Origin: Bacillota bacterium
GTDB lineage: Bacteria > Bacillota > Clostridia > Acetivibrionales > DSM-1351
DNA: 18,332 nt
Direction of reading: 5' to 3'
NCBI GenBank assembly: GCA_023412275.1
Contig: JAEYNY010000019.1
Location: 1-18,332 of the forward strand
The notes beneath the pieces are model-generated. The model was not told the DNA's origin. It did no database searches and was given only the letters and a program-made list of their open reading frames with translations. The stretch's first letter is position 1; every line of letters begins with the position of its first letter. The position numbers and the translations under genes are program-made. Below are positions 8,724-16,667 of the stretch, piece after piece.

Positions 8724-8773
8724 AAAAAAGCTGTCCAATGAAACAATAAAATTGTTCAAAAGACAGCTTTTTT
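8724..8773. terminator. Intrinsic terminator after htrA
   Basis: AAAAAAGCTGTC at 8724-8735 pairs perfectly with GACAGCTTTTTT at 8762-8773. A secondary stem AACAAT/ATTGTT lies in the loop. It is 11 bases beyond the htrA stop and separates that operon from the HD-GYP operon. The flanks make it usable from either direction. Confidence 0.92.
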
Positions 8774-8784
8774 ATAAATATTAT

Positions 8785-10347
8785 TTACTTTGTTTCACCT
8801 AATTTTGCTTGAACAGTTTTTGTATTTCCATCTCTGAAGATTTCAATTTTAACAACATCTCCAGGTTTCATCTTATTCTTTACATCTTCAAGCTCATCAT
8901 AGGATTTCACTGCTTTATTGTTGAATTTGGTTATTACATCACCAGGCATTATTCCGGCTTTAGCAGCTGCTCCAAACAGTTCAACATCTGCTACATACAC
9001 ACCGGCAGGCATATTATTTGCCTTTGCTATATCTTCTGTATATTGCTGATTAACTGAAATCCCCAGATACGGTTTTGCAATATAAGTTTTTGTCATAAGT
9101 TCATCTGCTATTCTTTTTGCTTCATTTACGGGGATTGCAAAACCAAGTCCTTCAAATCCTGTTGCAACCATTTTAACTGTATTTACTCCAATAAGCTGTC
9201 CCTTGATATTAACCAATGCACCACCGCTGTTTCCGGGGTTTATGGCAGCATCTGTCTGAACAAGCCTGATTCTCTTGCCTCCGTCCAATTGAACAGTTCT
9301 GTTTAATCCACTAATAACACCATATGTTAAAGAACCCATGTATTCAAGGCCTCCCGGGTTGCCAATTGCAATTGCCGGTTCACCTATTTTAATGTCATCT
9401 GAATTACCAAACTCTATAACAGGTAAATTTGTCTCATTTATTTTCAAAACAGCAAGGTCTGTTTTAGAATCGTATCCTTTAACTGTTGCAGAATATGGCT
9501 TATCTATTTTGTTTGGAAGGAAAACTTCAATCTTTGCATCACTTCTGATACCTCTGGTTTTGTCATTTAAAGCCCCTTCAATAACATGATGGTTTGTAAG
9601 GATATATCCATCCGCACTAATAATTATTCCTGAACCTTCGCCGCCCTCAGACTGAACACCGAATAATTCATTGCTATTCTGATAAGATGTCTTTATACCG
9701 ACTACTGAAGGTCCAACTTTTTCTGCTACACTTGTAACTGCTGATTCTCCGTTTTGAACAATTTCAACTCGTTTTAGTTCTCCGGTATTATTGGGTTGTG
9801 TACTTTCTGTTTTAAGGCCCGGGAAATTATCTCCGAGGTAATCTTTTATATGTGGCTGTACAATCGGTGCAACAAAAAGCATTAACAATGCAAGAAGGGC
9901 TGCCCCAACAAGTGAGCTTACAGCTGATACCAATACGTATTTCCACGCATTGGACTTTTTAGTTTTTTTATAGCTTTCCTTGTAATAATTGTTATAAGCC
10001 GGACTCGGTATACCTTGGTTTTCCAAATTGTTATCTTTTACACTAAAATCAGAATTACCTATTTCTTGTGGCCCGGTTTGTGCTTCTTGTGCGTTTAAAT
10101 TGTAATTAGTATCAACAGTATCTTGATTTGTATTTTCTCCGGTTATATTATCACCCGGCTCCTTATTTTCAATTACAGGATTCATTATTTCGTATTGGCC
10201 GTTGTTATTTGTGTTATCCTCCTGAGTTTCATTTACAGACCCCTGTGATTCTGAACTGCTATTTACTTCATAAGTGCCGTTATCATTCAGCGGCTGGTCA
10301 CTAATGGAACCATTTTCAGTTATCTTATCGTCTCTATCGTCGATCAT
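8785..10347 (-). CDS. htrA: HtrA/DegP-family membrane-anchored serine protease with PDZ domain
   Basis: This is an envelope quality-control protease. Residues 1-130 are a long acidic, Asn/Gln-rich cytoplasmic tail, followed by KKTKKSNAWK and one membrane helix (about 135-160). The extracellular trypsin-like domain follows (about 200-415), and a C-terminal PDZ domain covers about 425-518. The catalytic triad is complete: H254 in TNHHVIEG, D297 in KTDLAVLKI and S374 in NPGNSGGALVN. The PDZ carboxylate-binding loop looks like YLGI at 427-430. The 520-residue length is explained by the tail. GGAAGGGGAGA ends seven bases before ATG. It lies 71 bases downstream of a histidine kinase with no clear terminator between, so the kinase, the regulator and the protease are probably cotranscribed. 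The gene symbol is a family label; orthology to B. subtilis HtrA or HtrB is not established. Confidence 0.93.
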   Translation of the reverse strand: MIDDRDDKITENGSISDQPLNDNGTYEVNSSSESQGSVNETQEDNTNNNGQYEIMNPVIENKEPGDNITGENTNQDTVDTNYNLNAQEAQTGPQEIGNSDFSVKDNNLENQGIPSPAYNNYYKESYKKTKKSNAWKYVLVSAVSSLVGAALLALLMLFVAPIVQPHIKDYLGDNFPGLKTESTQPNNTGELKRVEIVQNGESAVTSVAEKVGPSVVGIKTSYQNSNELFGVQSEGGEGSGIIISADGYILTNHHVIEGALNDKTRGIRSDAKIEVFLPNKIDKPYSATVKGYDSKTDLAVLKINETNLPVIEFGNSDDIKIGEPAIAIGNPGGLEYMGSLTYGVISGLNRTVQLDGGKRIRLVQTDAAINPGNSGGALVNIKGQLIGVNTVKMVATGFEGLGFAIPVNEAKRIADELMTKTYIAKPYLGISVNQQYTEDIAKANNMPAGVYVADVELFGAAAKAGIMPGDVITKFNNKAVKSYDELEDVKNKMKPGDVVKIEIFRDGNTKTVQAKLGETK

Positions 10348-10418
10348 TATGAAGTCTCCCCTTCCTTTTTCTATAGTTTTATTTAATGATGTATTTTTAA
10401 AAAAGTATGAACAAAGTG

Positions 10419-11945
10419 TTAATCTTCAATATGACTTTTGTAGTAATCAAGTGTAAACGTAAACTTTGTTCCTTTTCCTACCTCACTTTCCACCCATATG
10501 TCCTGCTTGTGTTCGGTTATTATATTTTTAACTATTGCTAAACCTAGACCAGTGCCAGTTTTATCCTTTCCTCTGGATTTATCGGATTTGTAAAATCTAT
10601 CCCATATTCTTTTTTTGTCATCGCTATCTATTCCAATACCGTTATCTTTAACCGATACATAAATCTTATCTTTATTCTTTGCAGTTTCAACTATTATCTT
10701 ACCACTTTCATTCGAAAATTTTACGGCATTGTGTAACAGGTTTATAATAACCCGTTCAATTGAGTCTTTGTCCGCTGATACCATCATATTGTCAATCTCA
10801 AAATTAGCTTCAATTTCCAGGTTTTTTGAAGTGATTAGAGTTTCCAACTTTATTACACAAATCCTTATTAATTCGTTTATATCAAAGGGCTTCATAGATA
10901 ACGTCAACTCACCTGATTCCATTTTAGCAAGATCTAGAAGATCATTTACCAATCTGTTAAGTCTGTTGGTTTCATCCCGCACAATCGTCAGGTAGTCTTT
11001 CTGCTTTTCGGGCGGTATAGTACCATCAAGTATACCTTCTATAAATCCTCTTATGGAGGTCATTGGCGTGCGTAGTTCGTGAGAAACATTTGCAATAAAT
11101 CCTCTTCTAAGTTCTTCCAGCCTTTGCAAATCTTCAACCATATGATTAAAACTGTCTGCAAGCTGTCCGATTTCATCCTCTGAACTGACCACAATCCTTT
11201 TTTGAAAATCTCCCCCCGCAATTATTTTTGCGGCATTGTTGATTTGCTTTAAAGGACGCGTAAACCTAATTGAAAATATATAAACAAGAATTATGGCAAG
11301 AATAATTGCTACTCCACCTGAAAGCAGAAATAGGCTGAATACCGAGGTTCTTACTTTTTGAATAGCAGGTACCGGAGTATGCAGGTAAACGGCCGCTATA
11401 GTCTGCTGTCTTCCGTTAATTGGTGTTACTTCAAACGGCATCTGGATGGTAAGCCAGGAACTGCCGTATTTCTGGAAAGCTTCATTAGTAAAGAAGCCAA
11501 AAAAGTTTCCGGTTTCTGTTTGGGTTTTACCACTGCTATTCATTACTTTCATATATTGCCTTATATCCGGCAGCTTCGGATATCCCGAATCATCTATGTA
11601 CTGCTTCAGGACATCACTTATTTGTTCATCACTGGATACAGATATAAGGATATGCCCCGTATTATCAACAATCCAAATTATAGAATTACTTGAAACGCTG
11701 TACATTTCAAGGGTTTGACGAAAAATCCCCTGAACCAGTTGATTGTTTTTATTTGGTAGATAATAATTGTAGAAAAAGTCCCTTATATTTTTTGCACTCT
11801 CTCCAAGAGTTTCAGTCTGCTGTTTAGTAACGAAACCATTCAAAAAATAGTACAAAAAGCCCCCTGTAACTACGTAGCTTAAAACAAGCAGTCCAATAAA
11901 AACCGCTACAAGCTTCTGAAATATTGTCTTTTTAAATCTGATCAT
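10419..11945 (-). CDS. Membrane sensor histidine kinase with HAMP domain
   Basis: The kinase has two membrane helices (about 12-34 and 201-225) flanking a 165-residue extracellular sensor domain. HAMP follows (about 226-278), then a HisKA domain with phospho-accepting H289 in FIANVSHELRTP. The HATPase_c domain has an N box (NLLHNAVKF), a G1 box DNGIGID at 434-440 and a G2 box GTGLGLA at 464-470. All catalytic elements are intact. It overlaps the response regulator by one base in a TAATG arrangement, and the regulator's last codons supply its Shine-Dalgarno (GAGGTGA), so the pair is translationally coupled. Downstream htrA suggests that misfolded exported protein or cell-wall damage could be the signal, as for CssS. 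The sensor domain itself is not recognisable by eye, so that is inference. Confidence 0.93.
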   Translation of the reverse strand: MIRFKKTIFQKLVAVFIGLLVLSYVVTGGFLYYFLNGFVTKQQTETLGESAKNIRDFFYNYYLPNKNNQLVQGIFRQTLEMYSVSSNSIIWIVDNTGHILISVSSDEQISDVLKQYIDDSGYPKLPDIRQYMKVMNSSGKTQTETGNFFGFFTNEAFQKYGSSWLTIQMPFEVTPINGRQQTIAAVYLHTPVPAIQKVRTSVFSLFLLSGGVAIILAIILVYIFSIRFTRPLKQINNAAKIIAGGDFQKRIVVSSEDEIGQLADSFNHMVEDLQRLEELRRGFIANVSHELRTPMTSIRGFIEGILDGTIPPEKQKDYLTIVRDETNRLNRLVNDLLDLAKMESGELTLSMKPFDINELIRICVIKLETLITSKNLEIEANFEIDNMMVSADKDSIERVIINLLHNAVKFSNESGKIIVETAKNKDKIYVSVKDNGIGIDSDDKKRIWDRFYKSDKSRGKDKTGTGLGLAIVKNIITEHKQDIWVESEVGKGTKFTFTLDYYKSHIED

Positions 11946-12631
11946 TATTTCACCTCAAACTTATATCCAACACCCCATACGGTTTTTAACTGCCATGGCT
12001 GACCTTCCAGATCTATTTTTTCACGAACCCTCTTTACGTGTACATCAACAGTTCTGGAATCTCCATAAAAATCAAAGCCCCATACGTGTTCAAGTAGCTG
12101 CTCCCTTGTAAAAACCTTGTTTGGGTTTGAGGCCAGGAAAAACAATAGTTCCAATTCCTTTGGCGGAAGTTCTATCAGGTTGCCCTTGAGACGGATTGTA
12201 TAATTGCTCTTATTTATAATCAGGTTTGGAAATGCAACTTCCAATGTATCAACTTCCTTATGCTCATATCTTCTCAACACTGCCTTTACCCTTGCAACAA
12301 GCTCTTTAGGCTCGAAGGGTTTAACCATGTAATCATCTGCGCCCAGCTCCAATCCAAGGACCTTGTCAAAGGTTTCGCCTTTTGCAGTTAACATAATAAT
12401 AGGTATAGAGCTTACCTTCCTTATTTCCCGGCATACCTGCCAACCGTCAATTCCGGGAAGCATAATATCCAGAACTACCAGGCTAGGAGTCTGTATTTTA
12501 AATGTATCAACAGCGTTAAGCCCATTATAAGCATAGAGGACTTCATATCCTTCTTTTTCAAGGTATAACCCTATTAACTCACATATATTTCTATCATCAT
12601 CAACTATTAATACTTTGCTTTTACTACTCAT
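11945..12631 (-). CDS. OmpR/PhoB-family response regulator
   Basis: The receiver domain (residues about 5-118) has the acidic pocket D11-D12, phosphorylation site D55 in LVVLDIMLPG, T82 and K104 in MVKPF. A winged-helix DNA-binding domain follows (about 130-228), with EKIDLEGQPWQLKTVWGVGYKF at its end as in the OmpR class. Length (228) is standard. AAGGAG lies five bases before ATG. It is the promoter-proximal gene of a regulator-kinase-protease unit, and its cognate kinase overlaps its stop codon. The sequence is close in style to ResD/WalR/PhoP types, and subfamily cannot be settled by reading. A likely role is control of htrA and its own operon. Confidence 0.94.
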   Translation of the reverse strand: MSSKSKVLIVDDDRNICELIGLYLEKEGYEVLYAYNGLNAVDTFKIQTPSLVVLDIMLPGIDGWQVCREIRKVSSIPIIMLTAKGETFDKVLGLELGADDYMVKPFEPKELVARVKAVLRRYEHKEVDTLEVAFPNLIINKSNYTIRLKGNLIELPPKELELLFFLASNPNKVFTREQLLEHVWGFDFYGDSRTVDVHVKRVREKIDLEGQPWQLKTVWGVGYKFEVK

Positions 12632-12680
12632 AAGTACTCCTTGTCTTTGTAAGATAATTTTTTTCCATAAAATTAATTTA

Positions 12681-12710
12681 ATTATATCAATTCCGCAAGG
12701 AAAAAGTGAA
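12681..12710 (-). promoter_or_regulatory. Promoter for the response regulator-kinase-htrA operon
   Basis: On the minus strand TTCACT (complement of 12705-12710) and a perfect TATAAT (complement of 12681-12686) are separated by 18 bases, 50 bases upstream of the regulator's ATG. Together with the terminator at 8724-8773 it frames a three-gene unit. Confidence 0.55.
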
Positions 12711-12866
12711 AAATTTTAAATTGTTAACAAAAAATTAAAATCAGTATTATTGATAAACATAATAAAACCTCTTTATTCATAGGTAAGAATTAAAGACGTT
12801 TATAAGAAATTTATTTTTTTGCTTAAATTGTATTGCCCTCCATAAAGGTTGAGCATGTGGAAATAT

Positions 12867-12895
12867 TTGCTATAAATATATACCAGTGATATAAT
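12867..12895 (+). promoter_or_regulatory. Strong extended -10 promoter for the 34-codon micro-gene
   Basis: TTGCTA at 12867-12872, a 17-base spacer and TATAAT at 12890-12895 preceded by TG at 12887-12888 form a near-ideal SigA promoter with an extended -10. Transcription is expected to begin near 12901-12903, exactly where a long inverted repeat starts and about 40 bases before the micro-ORF. Confidence 0.65.
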
Positions 12896-12900
12896 CGAAT

Positions 12901-13127
12901 AGGATTTACTGCAGCCCCTTTATTATAAGGGGTGATATTAATGTTAAAGTTAATAATTGCGATAGTATCAGGTATTTTAGGTATTATTAATAATTCAATC
13001 AATATCTATAAGTATATAAAATCTACCTCTAAAAATACCAAATAATTGGTGACATTGTTTAGGGCGTATTCTCTGCGGCCAGCGACGTACGACCTAAATT
13101 TTGTTAAAGGGGCTGTAGTTAAATCTT
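12901..13127 (+). other. Predicted self-pairing mRNA: 5' end complementary to 3' flank, Shine-Dalgarno in hairpin
   Basis: ACTGCAGCCCCTTTA (12908-12922) is complementary to TAAAGGGGCTGTAGT (13105-13119) over 15 bases with one G-U pair. GATTT (12903-12907) then pairs with AAATC (13121-13125) past a one-base bulge, and one or two further end pairs are possible. The same 5' CCCCTT can instead pair locally with AAGGGG (12915-12920 with 12927-12932), which is the Shine-Dalgarno of the micro-ORF inside. A further stem, TTTAGGGCGTA with TACGACCTAAA (13058-13068 with 13088-13098, one mismatch), is followed by TTTTGTT. Alternative pairing that hides a ribosome site is what the sequence shows; that it is regulatory is inference. 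Confidence 0.55.
12941..13045 (+). CDS. 34-residue hydrophobic peptide, type I toxin-like (family not recognised)
   Basis: ATG at 12941 opens a 34-codon frame ending TAA at 13043-13045. The product starts MLKLIIAIVSGILGIINNS, a hydrophobic stretch able to span or sit in a membrane, and ends in a basic hydrophilic tail rich in K, S, T and N (YKYIKSTSKNTK). AAGGGGTGA (12927-12935) is a strong Shine-Dalgarno with eight bases between GGGG and ATG. A strong promoter sits just upstream, and the predicted RNA folds its 5' end onto its 3' flank. Size, composition and RNA layout match the general design of Gram-positive type I toxins. I do not recognise the peptide as a member of any named family and could not find an antisense promoter by eye. 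A small membrane or signalling peptide is the alternative. Confidence 0.55.
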   Translation: MLKLIIAIVSGILGIINNSINIYKYIKSTSKNTK

Positions 13128-13438
13128 CTATAAAGCTATAAAATTTTTCTCTATTATTTGTATTTTCCTTTGCAACTGACATCTTCTTTTTAAAATTTTT
13201 CTGTTTCTGTTAGTTTTATATATTTCCTTTATCAAAAAGGTATATTAAATTATATTATTTATATATTATTTTGCAGCCATATCTGGTTAATTTGTAAGAT
13301 ACGATTATTTTTTAAAAAAGCATCTGGATGAATTGCGTTTATGCAAAGCAAAAAGTAGTTTACCTTATTCTTTTATTACTATAAAGTATTTTTTATTTTT
13401 ATATAATTGAGTTATCAAAGTAGACATGAAATATGCTT

Positions 13439-13563
13439 TTTCTGTTACAGAAACGGCTGAATAGCCTAATAAGCGGGAAAGTGTATAGGATATCGTTGGA
13501 TTGCTTTAAAAATCGCTTAGCGAAGTTATTACGAAGCACATGAGGGTGTCCGTCACACGAAGA
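13439..13563. ncRNA. Unidentified structured segment (candidate RNA, strand uncertain)
   Basis: This block stands out from AT-rich surroundings by many short complementary pairs. There is a 15-base palindrome TTTCTGTTACAGAAA (13439-13453), a hairpin GGCT-GAAT-AGCC, a pair TAAGCG/CGCTTA spanning about 13470-13520, and GTGT-CCGTC-ACAC near 13547-13559. The word CGAAG occurs three times (13521, 13532, 13558). No riboswitch, SRP, 6S, tmRNA or intron consensus that I know fits either strand, and no protein-coding frame is convincing. It lies downstream of the orphan spo0A tail. It could be a structured RNA, an operator cluster or the end of a lost mobile element. Confidence 0.3.
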
Positions 13564-13591
13564 AATATTGCTTTTAATTATATTACATCAC

Positions 13592-13638
13592 AAAAAAACT
13601 CCTCTATTATATATTTAAAACATATAAATCGAGAAGTT
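13592..13638 (-). terminator. Original spo0A terminator, now orphaned
   Basis: In the minus-strand RNA, 13622-13638 pairs with 13597-13612 over about 15 bp, with one G-U pair, one mismatch and one bulge, and is followed by a run of seven U (13592-13598). It lies 30 bases beyond the stop codon of the orphan spo0A tail. This is where the terminator of the pre-insertion gene would be. Confidence 0.6.
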
Positions 13639-13667
13639 CAATGGATTTTTAATCTATTCGTAAGTTT

Positions 13668-13795
13668 TTAGCTTACCTTCAATTCCAATCTCAGCTTATC
13701 TGCAATCATTGCAATAAACTCTGAATTAGTAGGCTTTCCCTTACCGATATTTACTGTATAACCAAACAGTGCATCTATAGCCTCTACCTGGCCTC
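13668..13795 (-). pseudogene. spo0A: Orphan 3' end of spo0A (last 41 codons plus stop)
   Basis: These 128 bases match 17489-17616 at 123 positions and encode the same Spo0A C-terminus (GQVEAIDALFGYTVNIGKG ... LELKVS, stop). All five differences fall at third codon positions and are silent (AAT/AAC, GGA/GGG, AAG/AAA, GCA/GCT, GCA/GCC). Similarity ends abruptly at 13795/13796 on one side and at the stop codon on the other. The fragment lacks a start and the rest of the gene, so it cannot make Spo0A. The perfect protein conservation argues that it was functional until recently. It is best read as the chromosome's original spo0A tail, cut off by the 3.8-kb insert at 13796-17616. Confidence 0.9.
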
Positions 13796-13912
13796 AAGGC
13801 TTTTTATGACTAATTACCACTTTTTACTACTATTAATTAAAACACCTAAATCTAAGATATTTATTGGTATGGATTACAATAGTTTATTGGTTTACTACAT
13901 GTGAAAATAATA

Positions 13913-14047
13913 CTATCTTTTAGTCATTGATTCATCCTTTGGTTTCAATATTGTTCCTCCTAATACCTCGGTAATTATTTTATATAATGCATAACTTGCA
14001 TAGTCTCTATATGTATAAAAACTTAATGATTTTATAATAAAAAACAC
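13913..14047 (-). CDS. Possible 44-codon ORF or gene remnant at the element's left end
   Basis: Nine bases after the stop of the 823-codon gene, a frame opens at GTG (14045-14047) and runs to TAG (13913-13915). It reads like protein: YTYRDYASYALYKIITEV followed by a charged end KPKDESMTKR. There is no Shine-Dalgarno at the GTG. AGGAGG seven bases before an internal TTG would give only an 11-residue product. It may be the tail of a lost element gene or chance. The rest of 13796-14055 shows nothing I can name. Confidence 0.22.
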   Translation of the reverse strand: MFFIIKSLSFYTYRDYASYALYKIITEVLGGTILKPKDESMTKR

Positions 14048-14055
14048 GTAATTTA

Positions 14056-16527
14056 TTACATTACCTTAACATCAATATTACTGAAAAACCTATCTATGTA
14101 TTCCTTAGCATTATTATTCATATATTCATTCCAATTATTACTTTGATAATACCTAATAATTCTAGATTTATTTAAATATTCAAGTTTTTTAATTTTCTTA
14201 ATATTAGATATTAGCGTCCTCATATAGGAAATTTGATTATTAGAACAAGTGTGTCCACCGACAATAATAAATAATGTACCGACAAATACGATGGTTTTTT
14301 CGCTAATATCAAAATCTATGCACATATTAATTAAGTTAACTGCTTTATCAATGATTTCATTAAAAATCTCCCCTCTATGCCCTTCTATTGTATCCATAGC
14401 CATCCATCCAAATCTATTAGAAATGTTTCTAATAACATCATCTAAATTGTTTTCAACTGCATCTAATCCTATCTGGAATAGTGTTTCAATTAAACTTGAA
14501 TACAAGTCCTTCTTACGATAAATAAAACCTAAATTCTTAGGCATATCAGCAATTTCACTAATTATATTTATACAAAGGTCAATTTGCTTAATTGTTATAC
14601 ACCATTTTCCTGTTACATCTAGTATATTTATTATTTTAGTTCCTAGTTGTTCCGAAACCTTCTCTTCTTTATCCATATTTTTCAACAGAATACTAAAACG
14701 GTCAAGAACTATATGAAATGCTTCTGATAATTTAGTATCAATACAAGAAAAGAATAATCGTTTATATACTTCAAAAAATATTTCTTGCTGAGTTCTTTTT
14801 GTTTTATCAAAAATAAGTATAATTTCATTAAGTTTATCAAGTAAAAACAGAATTAAGCTTGAATTTTTTCTATATAATGTAAGGCCTAATATTTCTTCAA
14901 ACTCACTAATTATTTTTTGAATATTTGCAGTATCAGTATCATTTTTTTTAACATTCTCTAAGTAATCAGGAATAAATAGTGGGACTAATTCATCTTCAAA
15001 ATATATTGCTTTCATTGTAAAATCAGATTTCAGTTTTAGTATACTTTCAGAGACCTCTTTTTCCCCATAATTATCAATTATATAATCAAGAAGCAATGAT
15101 ATATGTATGCATAAATCTTTATTACTATTATCGAATGCAAAAAGACCTAGTTCTTTTAGCCTATTAATATATTCAAAAATTAAATCATTTTCATGTAATT
15201 TAATTAGTTTATTAGTATGATTTGAAAATAGAATTTTTACAAAGTTAAATATACTAGAATCTGCCTTGGTTAATGAATTATAAATTAGACTTATAATGTT
15301 ATCAAAAACATCATTATAAAAAGTATACTTTTTATATTCTATACATAATTCTAAAAAGTTAAAATACTCTGAAAAAACTATTTTCAATATTTTTTGATTC
15401 ATATGGATATTAGTAGTAACACTATAGTATTCAAATTTCTTTCTTATTATAGTAAGCCATTCATCTCTGATATCTTTAGATAAGACATACTCTGGTAAAT
15501 CTCCATATAGGGATATAATCCCATAACTGGCAACTATATTTTCTTTTTGAATTGTATATGAAAAAAACTTATCAACCATATTACTAAAGCTATTAAAAGT
15601 GGTAACTTTATCACATATTATGCATTTACACATAATATCATCAATTACATTAAAAGCATTTTCTAGGTAATTAGAAAAATTATAATTTATACTAAGCCTT
15701 AATTGATATATTATTGCAAGGAAAAATTCTTTTTCGAGTTTTTCTATTTTATCTTTGCAGTTATCTTCTCCATATATAAACAATCTATCTATATTTTGTA
15801 TAAAGTTTAATATTAAATCTTTATATACATCCATAATATGTTCCGATACTGTAATTTCATTTTTACTAAAACTTTCCTCGGAGTATTGTATTAATTCCTT
15901 AATACAATCGCTAATTGCCTTTTCAGTTAAGTTATTAGAATTAATATTTTCAATTATTTTTTCCTTATAGCAATTGATAATTTCAGAAGGATTAAATATT
16001 TTATAGTTTCTATATGTTTTTATAAAAAGCGAAATGCAATATACTACATGGCAAACATAAAATATCTTTGATATTACCAAATCAACGCTTATAATTAATA
16101 AAACCCCACCAAAACAGAGATTACATATAAAATCAGAAACAATGTATAAAAAATTAGTCTTAATATATCTTTCGATAAAATCAAGTGGGTATCTATTACG
16201 GAAAATCTGTATTATTATGAAGTAAGCAGCAAAAAATATTGTTAAAACTGTAACAACTATTGCTAAAAAAGTCTGGGAAATTAACACTGATGGACTCAAA
16301 ATATTAAACAACTCAAAGAAGTATAAAAACTTAAACCTTGATTTGAAATATTCAAATAATTCTAACTTTGCATTCAATACGTCAAAGAAAGCAAGCAATA
16401 TAAAAAAACCAATCATATAATAATATCTTTTTCTTCTAAAGCCGACTACCTCCTCATTACCTTTTCTTTCAAATATAGACGTATCAATAGGATTAGCCGA
16501 ATTACTTGTTTTTCTATTTTTAGCCAT
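14056..16527 (-). CDS. Large membrane protein of unknown function, cargo of the spo0A element (823 aa)
   Basis: I do not recognise this protein as a characterised family. A basic cytoplasmic start (residues 1-35) is followed by four membrane helices at about 36-53, 79-108, 127-150 and 151-170. After these come about 650 residues of Lys/Glu/Ile/Asn-rich, apparently all-helical sequence that resembles HEAT or TPR-like solenoids in texture. The segment FLAIVVTVLTIFFAAYFIII, followed by QIFRNRYP, is similar in style to the membrane part of DUF2254-type proteins; that is a weak impression. No nuclease, ATPase or protease motif is visible. The ATG at 16525-16527 is supported by GAGGTGA (complement of 16532-16538). 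It is much more AT-rich than spo0A or htrA, suggesting foreign origin. It is the only intact gene of the element, so it is probably the cargo that pays for its upkeep. Anti-phage defence is a possible role, unproven. Confidence 0.75.
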   Translation of the reverse strand: MAKNRKTSNSANPIDTSIFERKGNEEVVGFRRKRYYYMIGFFILLAFFDVLNAKLELFEYFKSRFKFLYFFELFNILSPSVLISQTFLAIVVTVLTIFFAAYFIIIQIFRNRYPLDFIERYIKTNFLYIVSDFICNLCFGGVLLIISVDLVISKIFYVCHVVYCISLFIKTYRNYKIFNPSEIINCYKEKIIENINSNNLTEKAISDCIKELIQYSEESFSKNEITVSEHIMDVYKDLILNFIQNIDRLFIYGEDNCKDKIEKLEKEFFLAIIYQLRLSINYNFSNYLENAFNVIDDIMCKCIICDKVTTFNSFSNMVDKFFSYTIQKENIVASYGIISLYGDLPEYVLSKDIRDEWLTIIRKKFEYYSVTTNIHMNQKILKIVFSEYFNFLELCIEYKKYTFYNDVFDNIISLIYNSLTKADSSIFNFVKILFSNHTNKLIKLHENDLIFEYINRLKELGLFAFDNSNKDLCIHISLLLDYIIDNYGEKEVSESILKLKSDFTMKAIYFEDELVPLFIPDYLENVKKNDTDTANIQKIISEFEEILGLTLYRKNSSLILFLLDKLNEIILIFDKTKRTQQEIFFEVYKRLFFSCIDTKLSEAFHIVLDRFSILLKNMDKEEKVSEQLGTKIINILDVTGKWCITIKQIDLCINIISEIADMPKNLGFIYRKKDLYSSLIETLFQIGLDAVENNLDDVIRNISNRFGWMAMDTIEGHRGEIFNEIIDKAVNLINMCIDFDISEKTIVFVGTLFIIVGGHTCSNNQISYMRTLISNIKKIKKLEYLNKSRIIRYYQSNNWNEYMNNNAKEYIDRFFSNIDVKVM

Positions 16528-16667
16528 ATTATCACCTCGTTTTTAATATTCTTCATATTTTGTTATAAACCTCCTTATTATTTAAATTTTGTAATATAAA
16601 AAGTTAATAATTCGTATAAATAATATTTAAATAAAAATTCTTTTAAATATTTTAAGATTTATTTATT

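Noticed and set aside
12901..13127. Interpreting the inverted repeats around the micro-ORF as a MITE
   Set aside because: No target-site duplication is visible beside the arms, and the upstream promoter places the RNA start exactly at the left arm, which favours RNA pairing; copy number would settle it.
13439..13563. Reading the structured block as a c-di-GMP, cobalamin or THF riboswitch, or as a group I intron/IStron remnant
   Set aside because: Conserved core sequences of these classes are not present on either strand and no suitable gene lies directly downstream.
14056..16527. Calling the 823-residue protein a defence system component
   Set aside because: No diagnostic domain or partner gene can be seen; kept as a hypothesis only.
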